Assembly (NCBI RefSeq): GCF_001418015.1
Contig: NZ_LIQG01000026.1
Span: 62,001-126,000 of the forward strand
Length of the DNA stretch: 64,000 nt
From: Lacinutrix mariniflava
Lineage (GTDB): Bacteria > Bacteroidota > Bacteroidia > Flavobacteriales > Flavobacteriaceae
Direction: 5' to 3'
Shown here: positions 28,112 through 35,772 of the stretch, in pieces
Layout: each line of letters opens with the position of its first letter
How positions within the stretch are numbered: the stretch's first letter is position 1
The notes under the pieces: model-generated
Told to the model about the DNA's origin: nothing
The model's database searches: none
The model's input: only the letters and a program-made list of their open reading frames with translations
Program-made: the position numbers and the translations under genes

Positions 28112-29448
28112 ATACTAAATCCTTTTATTTTTCTATATTGAATGATAGCTTGACTATCGCTTAATAATGAAATGTAATGGCAAACACTTAAAAGTCTTTC
28201 ATACAAACTTTCTTGATCTGTTTTTATCGTTTTTGGTAATCCTTTTAGAATTAACTTATCGTAATTAGATTCAGTATTAGAAAAACAATTATTTACTGCA
28301 CTTGTATAAGTTTCTAGTAAAGTACTTAACACGCCATAACCAGCAATCTCTTTTTCTATAACCTCTGTAGACTGGTAAATTTTCTCAACACTTAACTTAA
28401 TAATATCATTAATTTGAGCTTCATATTTACTCTTATCTAGCAGACCTTCACTAAAAGTTCCTGCCAAAATAGCCTCTTCATTTTTCATGAACATATCGAT
28501 AGCTTCTTCAATTAGTGCTCCAATTGCTAACGCTCTTAAGTAACTTATGCGATCTTCAGTGTTAGAAAGCGTGTGATATTTTTCTGTTTTAATGCGATCT
28601 CTTACCAAGTTTATTAGATACTCTAAAGCAAAAGCTTCTGGTATTAAACCTAAATTAATACCATCTTCAAAATCGATTATTGTATAACAAATATCATCTG
28701 CTGCTTCAACTAAAAAAGCTAAAGGATGCCTAGCATAACTTGTATCTTTTTCACTTCTTTTCTCTAGACCCAATTCTTCTGCAACATCGATAAAGGCTTC
28801 TTTTTCATTCTGAAAAAATCCGTATTTCTTATCTGCAATATGTTTGGTTGGCTTTTTAGGCAAGGATTCTTTTGGGTATTTTGTAAATGCACCAAGTGTT
28901 GCATAACTTAAACGCAAACCACCTTCTCTGCCCACTCTACTTTGTGTAACAATTTTAAATCCGTTAGCATTACCTTCAAAATCACATAAATCTTGATATT
29001 CTTTATCGGCTAAACTTGCCGCATGCTCTTTTCCTTTTCCCGATTTAAAAAACTCACCAATCGCTTTTTCTCCAGAATGCCCAAAAGGTGGGTTTCCAAT
29101 ATCATGTGCCAAGGCAGCAGCAGCAACAATAGCTCCAAAGTCGTGCGCTTGATATCCATGAATATTTTGTAAATGCGGGTGTTTTTCTAATACTTTCTGT
29201 CCAACACGTCGCCCTAAAGAACGACCAACAACACTAACCTCTAAACTATGCGTTAACCGCGTGTGTACAAAATCGGTTTTAGATAAAGGAATAACTTGAG
29301 TTTTATCCTGAAGGCTTCGAAATTCTGAAGAAAAAATAATTCGATCGTAATCGACTTCGAAACCCAAACGTGTTTCATCCTGTTCTTTACGTAATCTTTT
29401 ATTTGTATCACCAAAACGTTTTAGCGATAGTAGTTGTTCCCAATTCAT
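28108..29448 (-). CDS. dgt: dGTP triphosphohydrolase (Dgt), HD domain
   Basis: 446 aa. Hydrolyses dGTP (often other dNTPs) to nucleoside plus triphosphate. HD-fold metal motif: RLTHSLEVSVVGRSLG, then AAALAHDIGNPPFGHSGE, and later EAADDICYTIIDFEDG. FSSEFRSLQDKTQVIPLSKTDFVHTR is the family N-terminus. Monocistronic; divergent from the TonB receptor gene across a Pho-like repeat region. Convergent overlap of 4 bases with dxs. Confidence 0.93.
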   Translation of the reverse strand: MNWEQLLSLKRFGDTNKRLRKEQDETRLGFEVDYDRIIFSSEFRSLQDKTQVIPLSKTDFVHTRLTHSLEVSVVGRSLGRRVGQKVLEKHPHLQNIHGYQAHDFGAIVAAAALAHDIGNPPFGHSGEKAIGEFFKSGKGKEHAASLADKEYQDLCDFEGNANGFKIVTQSRVGREGGLRLSYATLGAFTKYPKESLPKKPTKHIADKKYGFFQNEKEAFIDVAEELGLEKRSEKDTSYARHPLAFLVEAADDICYTIIDFEDGINLGLIPEAFALEYLINLVRDRIKTEKYHTLSNTEDRISYLRALAIGALIEEAIDMFMKNEEAILAGTFSEGLLDKSKYEAQINDIIKLSVEKIYQSTEVIEKEIAGYGVLSTLLETYTSAVNNCFSNTESNYDKLILKGLPKTIKTDQESLYERLLSVCHYISLLSDSQAIIQYRKIKGFSI

Positions 29449-29529
29449 AGTAAGCTATTAAGTGCTTGCAATATATAAATTTCAATGTTAAATTAAGGTT
29501 TCCAAATTATAAAAACACAACTTCCTTGG

Positions 29530-29606
29530 TAACATTAAACTAACCTTTTGATGAAAAAGGTTTAACCTCTAGTTAACCTTGACTTTACATGTTGATAGTT
29601 TCTTTG
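29530..29606 (+). promoter_or_regulatory. Pho-box-like repeats and -7 element before the TonB receptor gene
   Basis: Heptamers TAACATT (29530), TAACCTT (29541), TAACCTC (29563) and TAACCTT (29574) all lie on one 11-base register (one slot at 29552 is empty). TTTG of the -7 region is at 29603, 29 bases after the last heptamer start. The 7-4-7 direct-repeat layout is that of PhoB sites. Confidence 0.65.
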
Positions 29607-29627
29607 CAGCAGAAATTAAACCATAAA

Positions 29628-32453
29628 ATGAAACAATTTTTTCTTACCGTTATCTTATTAACATCAGTATTCACTTTCTCCCAAAATAGTGCTTCAATTT
29701 CCGGAAAAGTATTAGACAAAGAGTTTAACAACGAACCGCTTCCATTTGCAAATGTTCTTATTAAAGGAACAGACAAAGGAACATCAGCTGATTTTGACGG
29801 TCTTTATAAGATTGAAAACTTAGAAGCTGGCTCTTACATTATTGAATTTAGTTTTATTGGTTATGAAACACAGAACATACCTTTTGAATTAAAAGCAAAC
29901 GATGATAAAGTTTTAAATATTACTTTAAATGCAAGTGCTGCAGCTTTAGACGAAGTTGTTTTACAAACTACAACAAAACGTGAAAGCGAAACTGCTCTAC
30001 TTCTAGACCAAAAGAAAGCTGTTGAAATTAAACAAAGTATTGGTGCAGATGAACTCTCTAGAAAAGGTGTTAGCAATGCTGCAGGAGCCGTTGCTAAAAT
30101 CTCTGGAGTTTCTAAGCAAGAAGGCTCTAGTAATGTTTATGTTCGTGGACTTGGAGACAGATACTTAAACACCACTATGAATGGTCTTTCATTGCCATCT
30201 AACGATGTTAACAAAAAGAACATTGATTTAAACCTATTCTCTTCGGATGTTATTCAAAACGTATCCATTAGTAAAGCGTACTCTTCTAAATTTTATGGCG
30301 ATTTTTCTGCCGGAAATATAGACATCACTTCAAAAGAACATAAAGGTAATTTAGCTTTTAGTGTAGTCGCTGGCTCTGGTTTTAACACTAACGCAATAGA
30401 CAAGAGCTTTATAAGAAGTAATGATGCTGGTTATTTTGGATACTATGGTAAATACGAGCACAACCCATTTGCTGTTATTTTATCGCATGGTATAGATCCT
30501 AAAAGTACAAGCACTCCAATTAATATTAACTATGGTGCTTCTATTGGAAATACTTTCGACTTTAATGACGACTCTCGTTTAAGTGTCTTTGCAACTGCTT
30601 CTTTCGAGAACAATTACGAGTACAGATTTGGTAAAGCTGTAGATTTTTCGACTGTAGAAAAAAAGAGTTTTGAGGCTGCCGAAGAATATGAGTACAGCAC
30701 AACTACAACTGCTATGGCTAACTTAAACTATAGAATGAATGATGATAATAGTATAAAGTTTAATTCTATTTTTATTAATAGTTCTTCAGAAGAAATCGGT
30801 TATTTTGGTATTGATGGTAAAGGAAAAAACAGAGATGCAATCCTTAATACAGACGAAGGTTTTTACCAAATGAATGTTCAGTTCGATCAAACTAGAATGT
30901 TTGTAAATCAATTATTAGGAAATCATAAATCTGGTAAATACGAATTAGATTGGGGATTTGGATATAACAAAGTATACGCAAATCAACCAGACAGAAAACG
31001 TATAAGTTTAGAAAACTACCACTTAGCACTTGACAACGATCCTAGTACAAACCCAAGTTTTTATAGTAATGTAGATTACGATAACCAACGTTATTTTCAA
31101 AATATTGAAGATGATGAGTACAACAGTAGAATCAATTTAGCATACGAAGCTAATGAGAATGTAAAATTAAATTTTGGGTATAACGGAAGATATAAAACAA
31201 GGCAATTTGATAACATCCGTTATGGATATGACATCCAAGACAATGGATATGCAGTAACAGATATAAATAATTTTGACAGTTTCTTCTCTTTATCTAATAT
31301 TAGTTTTGACAACAACACTACAGGATACGATATTTCTGTTATAAACGGTATCCCTGTAAGCTCAACTGATCCAAATCAAACTTTAGGAAACAGTAATTTA
31401 CCTGGTTTGCCAGAAAACACTTACTCAGGGAAATTAAGTATTGCTGCTGGTTATGCTGATGCTGAAATTAAAGCTGGTGAGAAATGGCTATTTGTTCCTG
31501 GTGTTAGATTAGAATCTTTCGACCAATCTATTAAATACGACGTTATAAACCTAGGTAATCAAGGAAACAGCGAACGCTCGTTTAAAGAGACTTTTGTTCT
31601 TCCAACTTTAAATGTAAAATATGGCTTAAACGATGATCAAAACATACGTTTCTCTGCAAGTCAAACCGTTTCTGTACCAGAATTTAAAGAAGTTGCTCCT
31701 TTTGTTTACGAAGATGTATCAACAAGAATTGGTGGTAATCCAGATGTATTAGGATATTCTAAAATATTAAATATCGATTTAAAATACGAATGGTTTTTTA
31801 GCAGAAGCGAAATCTTTTCGATAGGTGCTTTTACTAAACAAATTGACAACCCAATTAATCTTGTTGTAGTAGGTGATGCAACCGGAACACAACGTTATGT
31901 TAGAACAGGAGATAAAGCTAGCGTATATGGTGTTGAAGTAGAATTAAGAAAAAACATTTTAGTAGATGATGAAGAGAACACCAACTTATCTTTTGGAGTT
32001 AATGCTACATACATGAAAACAAAACAAGATTTGTATCCAACAATAGATGGTACTTTTGATTTGGCTTTCAATAAAACTGAAGATGAATTACAAGGTGCTT
32101 CGCCATTAATATTAAATGCAGACATAAGCTACTCTCCAACTTTTAAAAACTACAAGCCCGTAGCAAACTTAGTATTCTCATATTTCTCTGATAGAATTGA
32201 TGCTTTAGGATCTGGAGATCTAGGAAATATAGTAGAAAAAGGGATTCCTACTTTAGACTTCGTTTGGAAAAACACTATAAACAAAGATTTTGAAATAAAC
32301 TTAAGCGCTAAAAACATACTAAATCCTTCAATACAATACGTAAGAGAAGATGGTACTGTTGGAGATGTATTTGTAACCTCAGCGAACGGAAAAGGTGTTA
32401 CAGATTACAAACGCGGTTTAGACATAAACATTCAATTTAAATATAAATTTTAA
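29628..32453 (+). CDS. TonB-dependent outer-membrane receptor
   Basis: 941 aa. Signal peptide (MKQFFLTVILLTSVFTFSQ), a carboxypeptidase-like regulatory domain (about 22-105: SISGKVLDKEFNNEPLPFAN), plug domain (ISGVSKQEGSSNVYVRGLGD) and a long beta-barrel ending in aromatic LDINIQFKYKF. The start was set at the signal peptide; a longer in-frame ATG at 29589 overlaps the promoter. Imports a scarce ligand with TonB energy. The Pho-like repeats upstream and neighbouring phosphate porin and PiT genes suggest a phosphorus compound (inference). Confidence 0.92.
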   Translation: MKQFFLTVILLTSVFTFSQNSASISGKVLDKEFNNEPLPFANVLIKGTDKGTSADFDGLYKIENLEAGSYIIEFSFIGYETQNIPFELKANDDKVLNITLNASAAALDEVVLQTTTKRESETALLLDQKKAVEIKQSIGADELSRKGVSNAAGAVAKISGVSKQEGSSNVYVRGLGDRYLNTTMNGLSLPSNDVNKKNIDLNLFSSDVIQNVSISKAYSSKFYGDFSAGNIDITSKEHKGNLAFSVVAGSGFNTNAIDKSFIRSNDAGYFGYYGKYEHNPFAVILSHGIDPKSTSTPININYGASIGNTFDFNDDSRLSVFATASFENNYEYRFGKAVDFSTVEKKSFEAAEEYEYSTTTTAMANLNYRMNDDNSIKFNSIFINSSSEEIGYFGIDGKGKNRDAILNTDEGFYQMNVQFDQTRMFVNQLLGNHKSGKYELDWGFGYNKVYANQPDRKRISLENYHLALDNDPSTNPSFYSNVDYDNQRYFQNIEDDEYNSRINLAYEANENVKLNFGYNGRYKTRQFDNIRYGYDIQDNGYAVTDINNFDSFFSLSNISFDNNTTGYDISVINGIPVSSTDPNQTLGNSNLPGLPENTYSGKLSIAAGYADAEIKAGEKWLFVPGVRLESFDQSIKYDVINLGNQGNSERSFKETFVLPTLNVKYGLNDDQNIRFSASQTVSVPEFKEVAPFVYEDVSTRIGGNPDVLGYSKILNIDLKYEWFFSRSEIFSIGAFTKQIDNPINLVVVGDATGTQRYVRTGDKASVYGVEVELRKNILVDDEENTNLSFGVNATYMKTKQDLYPTIDGTFDLAFNKTEDELQGASPLILNADISYSPTFKNYKPVANLVFSYFSDRIDALGSGDLGNIVEKGIPTLDFVWKNTINKDFEINLSAKNILNPSIQYVREDGTVGDVFVTSANGKGVTDYKRGLDINIQFKYKF

Positions 32454-32499
32454 TAACAACAACAACTCACAATTAAAAATAAAACTAAAAAAGAACACG

Positions 32500-33666
32500 A
32501 TGAAAAAACAATTAATTTTAGGATTAGCACTATTAGCTTCAGTATTTTCTTGCACAACAGACGATACTTCTGATATCGTAATAAACTCAACTACAAACAA
32601 CACTACAGGTGGTGAAACTGGAACAGACCCGCAAACTATTTTCTTATCTGGTACTTATACTGAAGATTTAACACTTGACATTAACAACACATACAAAGTT
32701 AATGGTTCTTTAATTATGGCAAGCGGAACAACATTAACTGTCCCTCCTTGTATGACAATAGAAGCTTTATCTTCTGGTGCAGATGTTTACATTGCAATCT
32801 CTCAAGGTGCTCAAATTATAGCAAATGGTACTGCTAGTTGTCCAATTGTATTTACTTCAGATTCATCTAATCCACAAGCTGGAGATTGGGGCGGATTAAT
32901 ATTATTAGGAAAAGCGCCAATAAATTCTGTTACAGGATCGGCTACAGCTACTTCAGAAATTGCTAGCTTACCTTATGGTGGTAATATTGCTAATGATAAT
33001 TCTGGCTCTTTAAACTACGTAAGAGTAGAATATTCTGGTGGTGCAGCAGATGGACAATCTGAAAACAACGGATTTTCTTTCTACGGTGTTGGAAGTGGAA
33101 CAACTGTAAATTACATTCAAGCTATCGAAGGTAAAGATGATGGTGTTGAGTTTTTTGGTGGTACAGTAAACGCAAGTTTTATCTCGGTTATAAACGCTGA
33201 AGATGATTCAGTAGATTGGACTGAAGGTTTCTCTGGAACTTTAACAGATGTTTATATTTCTAACAGAGCTACAGATGACAAAGCTATTGAAGCAGATGGT
33301 TACAATACAGATTTTAGTAATGCTACAGGTATTTTCTCTAAGCCAACAGTAAACAACGTAACAATTATAGGAGACGGTTCTGCTAACTCGTCTGAAGCTG
33401 TAAGATTAAGAGCTGGTACTCAAGGTATCTTTTCAAACATTCATATTACTGGTTATGCTGAAGGTTTTGATTTAGATGATTTAGATACTGGAAATGGTGT
33501 TGTAAGTGACGATTTACAAGTAACAGGTGTTACTTTTGTAGATGTTACATTAAACATGAAAAACGATACAACAGTTACTTTTACTGATGCAGATTTGTAC
33601 ACAAGTGAAGGTACTGCAACTGGTACAGATTATGCTACTTGGGGAGCAAACTGGACAGTAGAGTAG
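32500..33666 (+). CDS. Repeat-rich surface lipoprotein paired with the receptor, 388 aa
   Basis: Lipoprotein signal with Cys18 in LASVFSCTTD. After a Thr/Asp/Asn-rich linker, the body consists of short beta-strand repeats with many Gly/Asn/Asp (IEGKDDGVEFFGGTVNASFISVINAEDDSVDW style), as in right-handed parallel beta-helices. No catalytic motif recognised. It lies 46 bases after the TonB receptor gene in one transcription unit, so it may be the receptor's surface partner that captures substrate, or an enzyme of unknown activity. Confidence 0.75.
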   Translation: MKKQLILGLALLASVFSCTTDDTSDIVINSTTNNTTGGETGTDPQTIFLSGTYTEDLTLDINNTYKVNGSLIMASGTTLTVPPCMTIEALSSGADVYIAISQGAQIIANGTASCPIVFTSDSSNPQAGDWGGLILLGKAPINSVTGSATATSEIASLPYGGNIANDNSGSLNYVRVEYSGGAADGQSENNGFSFYGVGSGTTVNYIQAIEGKDDGVEFFGGTVNASFISVINAEDDSVDWTEGFSGTLTDVYISNRATDDKAIEADGYNTDFSNATGIFSKPTVNNVTIIGDGSANSSEAVRLRAGTQGIFSNIHITGYAEGFDLDDLDTGNGVVSDDLQVTGVTFVDVTLNMKNDTTVTFTDADLYTSEGTATGTDYATWGANWTVE

Positions 33667-33675
33667 TAAACAATA

Positions 33676-33736
33676 AAACTATTACAAATAAAAAAACATC
33701 TTCAGTCTAATATAATTTTTTTATTTGTAATAGTTT
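33676..33736. terminator. Very long bidirectional terminator
   Basis: 21-bp perfect inverted repeat (33676-33696 / 33716-33736) around a 19-base loop, A7 and T7 inside the stem; it separates convergent genes. Confidence 0.75.
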
Positions 33737-33743
33737 CAATAAT

Positions 33744-34103
33744 CTAATTATTATCAGCAACCGGAGATTTTACCTTCCAATCACTAACACTTGTAATCGC
33801 ATTATTGTTATAATCTACTTCTTTTAGAGTAGCATCTTTCCAGATTAACCACTTGCCGACTTTTTTACCATTATCATAATTTGCAGAAACTTGTTTCTTG
33901 CCTTGTGTGTTATAACTAAGCCACTCACCTTGTAATTTACCATCTGCAGTATAAGCACCTGTTTGGCTTACAACTCCATTGTCATGATAATAAACAACTT
34001 CTATTAAATTAGTGTCTTCGTTAAGTTTTAAGTCTCGCTTTTCTTGAGCGAAAGTTACCACAGCCATTAAAAAGGCAATTGAAAATAAAATTGATTTCTT
34101 CAT
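33744..34103 (-). CDS. MORN-repeat-like exported protein, 119 aa
   Basis: Signal peptide (MKKSILFSIAFLMAVVTFAQ) followed by three short repeats of the MORN/YwqK type: YYHDNGVVSQTGAYTADGKLQGEW, NTQGKKQVSANYDNGKKVGKW and LKEVDYNN. Such proteins have no agreed function. A longer ORF to 34121 exists, but the -7 element TATCTTTG (34130-34137) and the signal peptide favour the ATG at 34103. Lies inside the phosphate region; a four-unit Pho-like array is immediately upstream but faces the other strand. Confidence 0.8.
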   Translation of the reverse strand: MKKSILFSIAFLMAVVTFAQEKRDLKLNEDTNLIEVVYYHDNGVVSQTGAYTADGKLQGEWLSYNTQGKKQVSANYDNGKKVGKWLIWKDATLKEVDYNNNAITSVSDWKVKSPVADNN

Positions 34104-34129
34104 AATTATGGGTTTTAACATTATAATTC

Positions 34130-34137
34130 AAAGATAC
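34130..34137 (-). promoter_or_regulatory. -7 element of the MORN-protein gene
   Basis: TATCTTTG on the minus strand, exact TAnnTTTG match, 27 bases before the ATG at 34103. Confidence 0.55.
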
Positions 34138-34145
34138 GTATTTAG

Positions 34146-34185
34146 TAACATTAAAACAACAATTACGTAACATTAAATTAACATT
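34146..34185 (+). promoter_or_regulatory. Four-unit Pho-box-like array
   Basis: TAACATT (34146), CAACAAT (34157), TAACATT (34168) and TAACATT (34179) at exact 11-base steps. Lies between the MORN gene (-) and a candidate small RNA (+). No -7 element stands at the usual 29-base distance on the + strand. Confidence 0.6.
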
Positions 34186-34254
34186 GCGACTGCAACTACT
34201 TGTTTATTAGAATTTTAACTATTTTATTTAACTCCAAAAAGCTTAATAATTACT

Positions 34255-34298
34255 TAATACTAGGTTTACATTAACTTTAACTAAGGTTACCATCTTTG
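34255..34298 (+). promoter_or_regulatory. Pho-like promoter of a candidate small RNA
   Basis: TAATACT (34255) and TTACATT (34266) on the 11-base register; CATCTTTG (-7-like) at 34291-34298, with TTTG exactly 29 bases after the last heptamer start, as at the TonB receptor and PiT promoters. Confidence 0.45.
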
Positions 34299-34302
34299 CT
34301 AT

Positions 34303-34405
34303 GTCTTAAGACAAACAATTAGTTTTTCATATAATCTATTAGTTTTTGTCGACTACATTATTATGATTTCTAATGAGGCTGCTTTGGCCAAGGCAGCCTC
34401 TTTTT
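34303..34405 (+). ncRNA. Candidate phosphate-linked small RNA (about 100 nt)
   Basis: Gene-free stretch between the MORN gene and the porin gene, starting after a Pho-like promoter and ending in a strong terminator. The 5' end carries the palindrome GTCTTAAGAC. The only ATG-started ORF runs through the terminator hairpin and looks like chance. Predicted only from promoter and terminator. Confidence 0.45.
34375..34405 (+). terminator. Intrinsic terminator before the porin gene
   Basis: GAGGCTGC / GCAGCCTC stem with TTTGGCCAAG between arms, then TTTTT. Confidence 0.8.
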
Positions 34406-34427
34406 GTATGTTTTTACATTAAAAAGT

Positions 34428-34471
34428 TAATTATTTAGAAACATTCAGTTAACATTAGAATCAGTTATTTG
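34428..34471 (+). promoter_or_regulatory. Pho-box-like repeats before the porin gene
   Basis: TAATTAT (34428), AAACATT (34439) and TAACATT (34450) at 11-base steps; TTTG of the -7 region at 34468, 29 bases after the middle unit and 18 after the last. Confidence 0.6.
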
Positions 34472-34496
34472 CATCGACAAAAAACTAAAGATTATA

Positions 34497-35699
34497 ATGA
34501 GACTTAAAATTACCCTAACGGCATTATTTTTATGTGCTTTAATTTCTACGAATGCACAAGAAATAAGTGACACTAAATTTGGTAAAGGCATGATAAACTT
34601 TACGGCAAAAGATAGTTCGTTTAGTATAAAATTTGCTCCAAGATTTCAAGTCCGCTCAATATCTTCATGGGATTATGACGGCAATCAATACGAAAGTCCA
34701 GAACATAATTTTATTGTACGCCGAGCACGTTTAAAGTTTAGTGGCTTTGCTTACAGTCCTAAATTAAAATATAAAATAGAGTTAGGCGTCTCTAATAGAG
34801 ATATTTCTGGTGCAAATGACTTTAATAGAAACACACCTCGAATTATTCTTGATGCTGTTATTATGTGGAACTTTGCCGAAAATTTTGAACTTTGGGCTGG
34901 ACAAACAAAATTACCAGGAAACGTAGAGCGTGTTGTATCTTCTGCAAATCTTCAATTAGTAGATCGCTCTTTATTAAACAGTCGTTTTAATATAGATCGT
35001 GATTTAGGTATCCAATTACGACATAAATTTAATTTAGGAGGTGATTTTTTAATGCGTGAAAAACTAGCCATTTCTCAAGGAGAAGGACGTAATGTTAGTG
35101 AAGGGAATATTGGTGGACTACAATACACCGGTCGCTTAGAGTTTTTACCATTTGGCGAGTTTCAATCTAAAGGAGATTATATCCAAGCTGCTATAAAAAG
35201 AGAGCAAACACCAAAATTAATGATAGGTGCTACATATAATTACAACCAAGATGCAGTTAGAGACCGTAACGGATTAGGAGATTATATGTTTAGAAGTGAC
35301 GACTCATTATACGAAACAGACATTACAACCGTGTTTATAGATACAATGTTTAAATATAAAGGCTTCTCTTTTATGGGAGAATATGCTTCTCGTAGTGCAG
35401 AAAATCCTATTGCCATTGACTTAGACGGTACACCAACTGGAGATGTTGTTTTAACTGGAAATGCATTAAATTTGCAAGCTGGTTATATGTTTAAAAGCAA
35501 TTACGAAATTGCAGGACGCTTTACCACATTAGATTTTGATACAGTAACAGGAAGCGACCCTCAAGAACAATACACTTTAGGCGGCTCAAAATACATTGTT
35601 GGTCACAAATTAAAGGTGCAGAGTGACTTAAGCTATACAACTGTAGCTGGCAATAAAGATAACATCACCTTTAGAATTGGATTCGATATACACTTTTAA
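34497..35699 (+). CDS. Phosphate-selective porin O/P family protein
   Basis: 400 aa. Signal peptide (LTALFLCALISTNAQ), then a 16-strand-type porin domain: FSIKFAPRFQVRSISSWDYDG, FIVRRARLKFSGFAYSPKLKYKIELGVSN, LWAGQTKLPGNVERVVSSANLQ, ending in ITFRIGFDIHF with the terminal Phe of outer-membrane barrels. Family members form anion- or polyphosphate-preferring pores. Preceded by Pho-like repeats and followed 73 bases later by the PiT transporter gene, consistent with phosphate uptake through both membranes. Confidence 0.9.
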   Translation: MRLKITLTALFLCALISTNAQEISDTKFGKGMINFTAKDSSFSIKFAPRFQVRSISSWDYDGNQYESPEHNFIVRRARLKFSGFAYSPKLKYKIELGVSNRDISGANDFNRNTPRIILDAVIMWNFAENFELWAGQTKLPGNVERVVSSANLQLVDRSLLNSRFNIDRDLGIQLRHKFNLGGDFLMREKLAISQGEGRNVSEGNIGGLQYTGRLEFLPFGEFQSKGDYIQAAIKREQTPKLMIGATYNYNQDAVRDRNGLGDYMFRSDDSLYETDITTVFIDTMFKYKGFSFMGEYASRSAENPIAIDLDGTPTGDVVLTGNALNLQAGYMFKSNYEIAGRFTTLDFDTVTGSDPQEQYTLGGSKYIVGHKLKVQSDLSYTTVAGNKDNITFRIGFDIHF

Positions 35700-35703
35700 A
35701 CAA

Positions 35704-35758
35704 TAATTATTTAATAACATTGAGATAACATTACAATAGGTATCACTCAAGATATTTG
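35704..35758 (+). promoter_or_regulatory. Pho-box-like repeats and -7 element before the PiT gene
   Basis: TAATTAT (35704), TAACATT (35715) and TAACATT (35726) at 11-base steps; TTTG of the -7 element GATATTTG at 35755, 29 bases after the last unit. Confidence 0.65.
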
Positions 35759-35772
35759 CAAAATCAAAAATT

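Noticed and set aside
34146-34185. 11-base repeats considered as replication-origin iterons
   Set aside because: The same repeat occurs before several phosphate genes at a fixed distance to the -7 element, and no origin genes are nearby.
34354-34440. Short ORF starting MISNEAAL in the candidate Pho small RNA
   Set aside because: It is translated through the terminator stem and T run; no promoter or family support.
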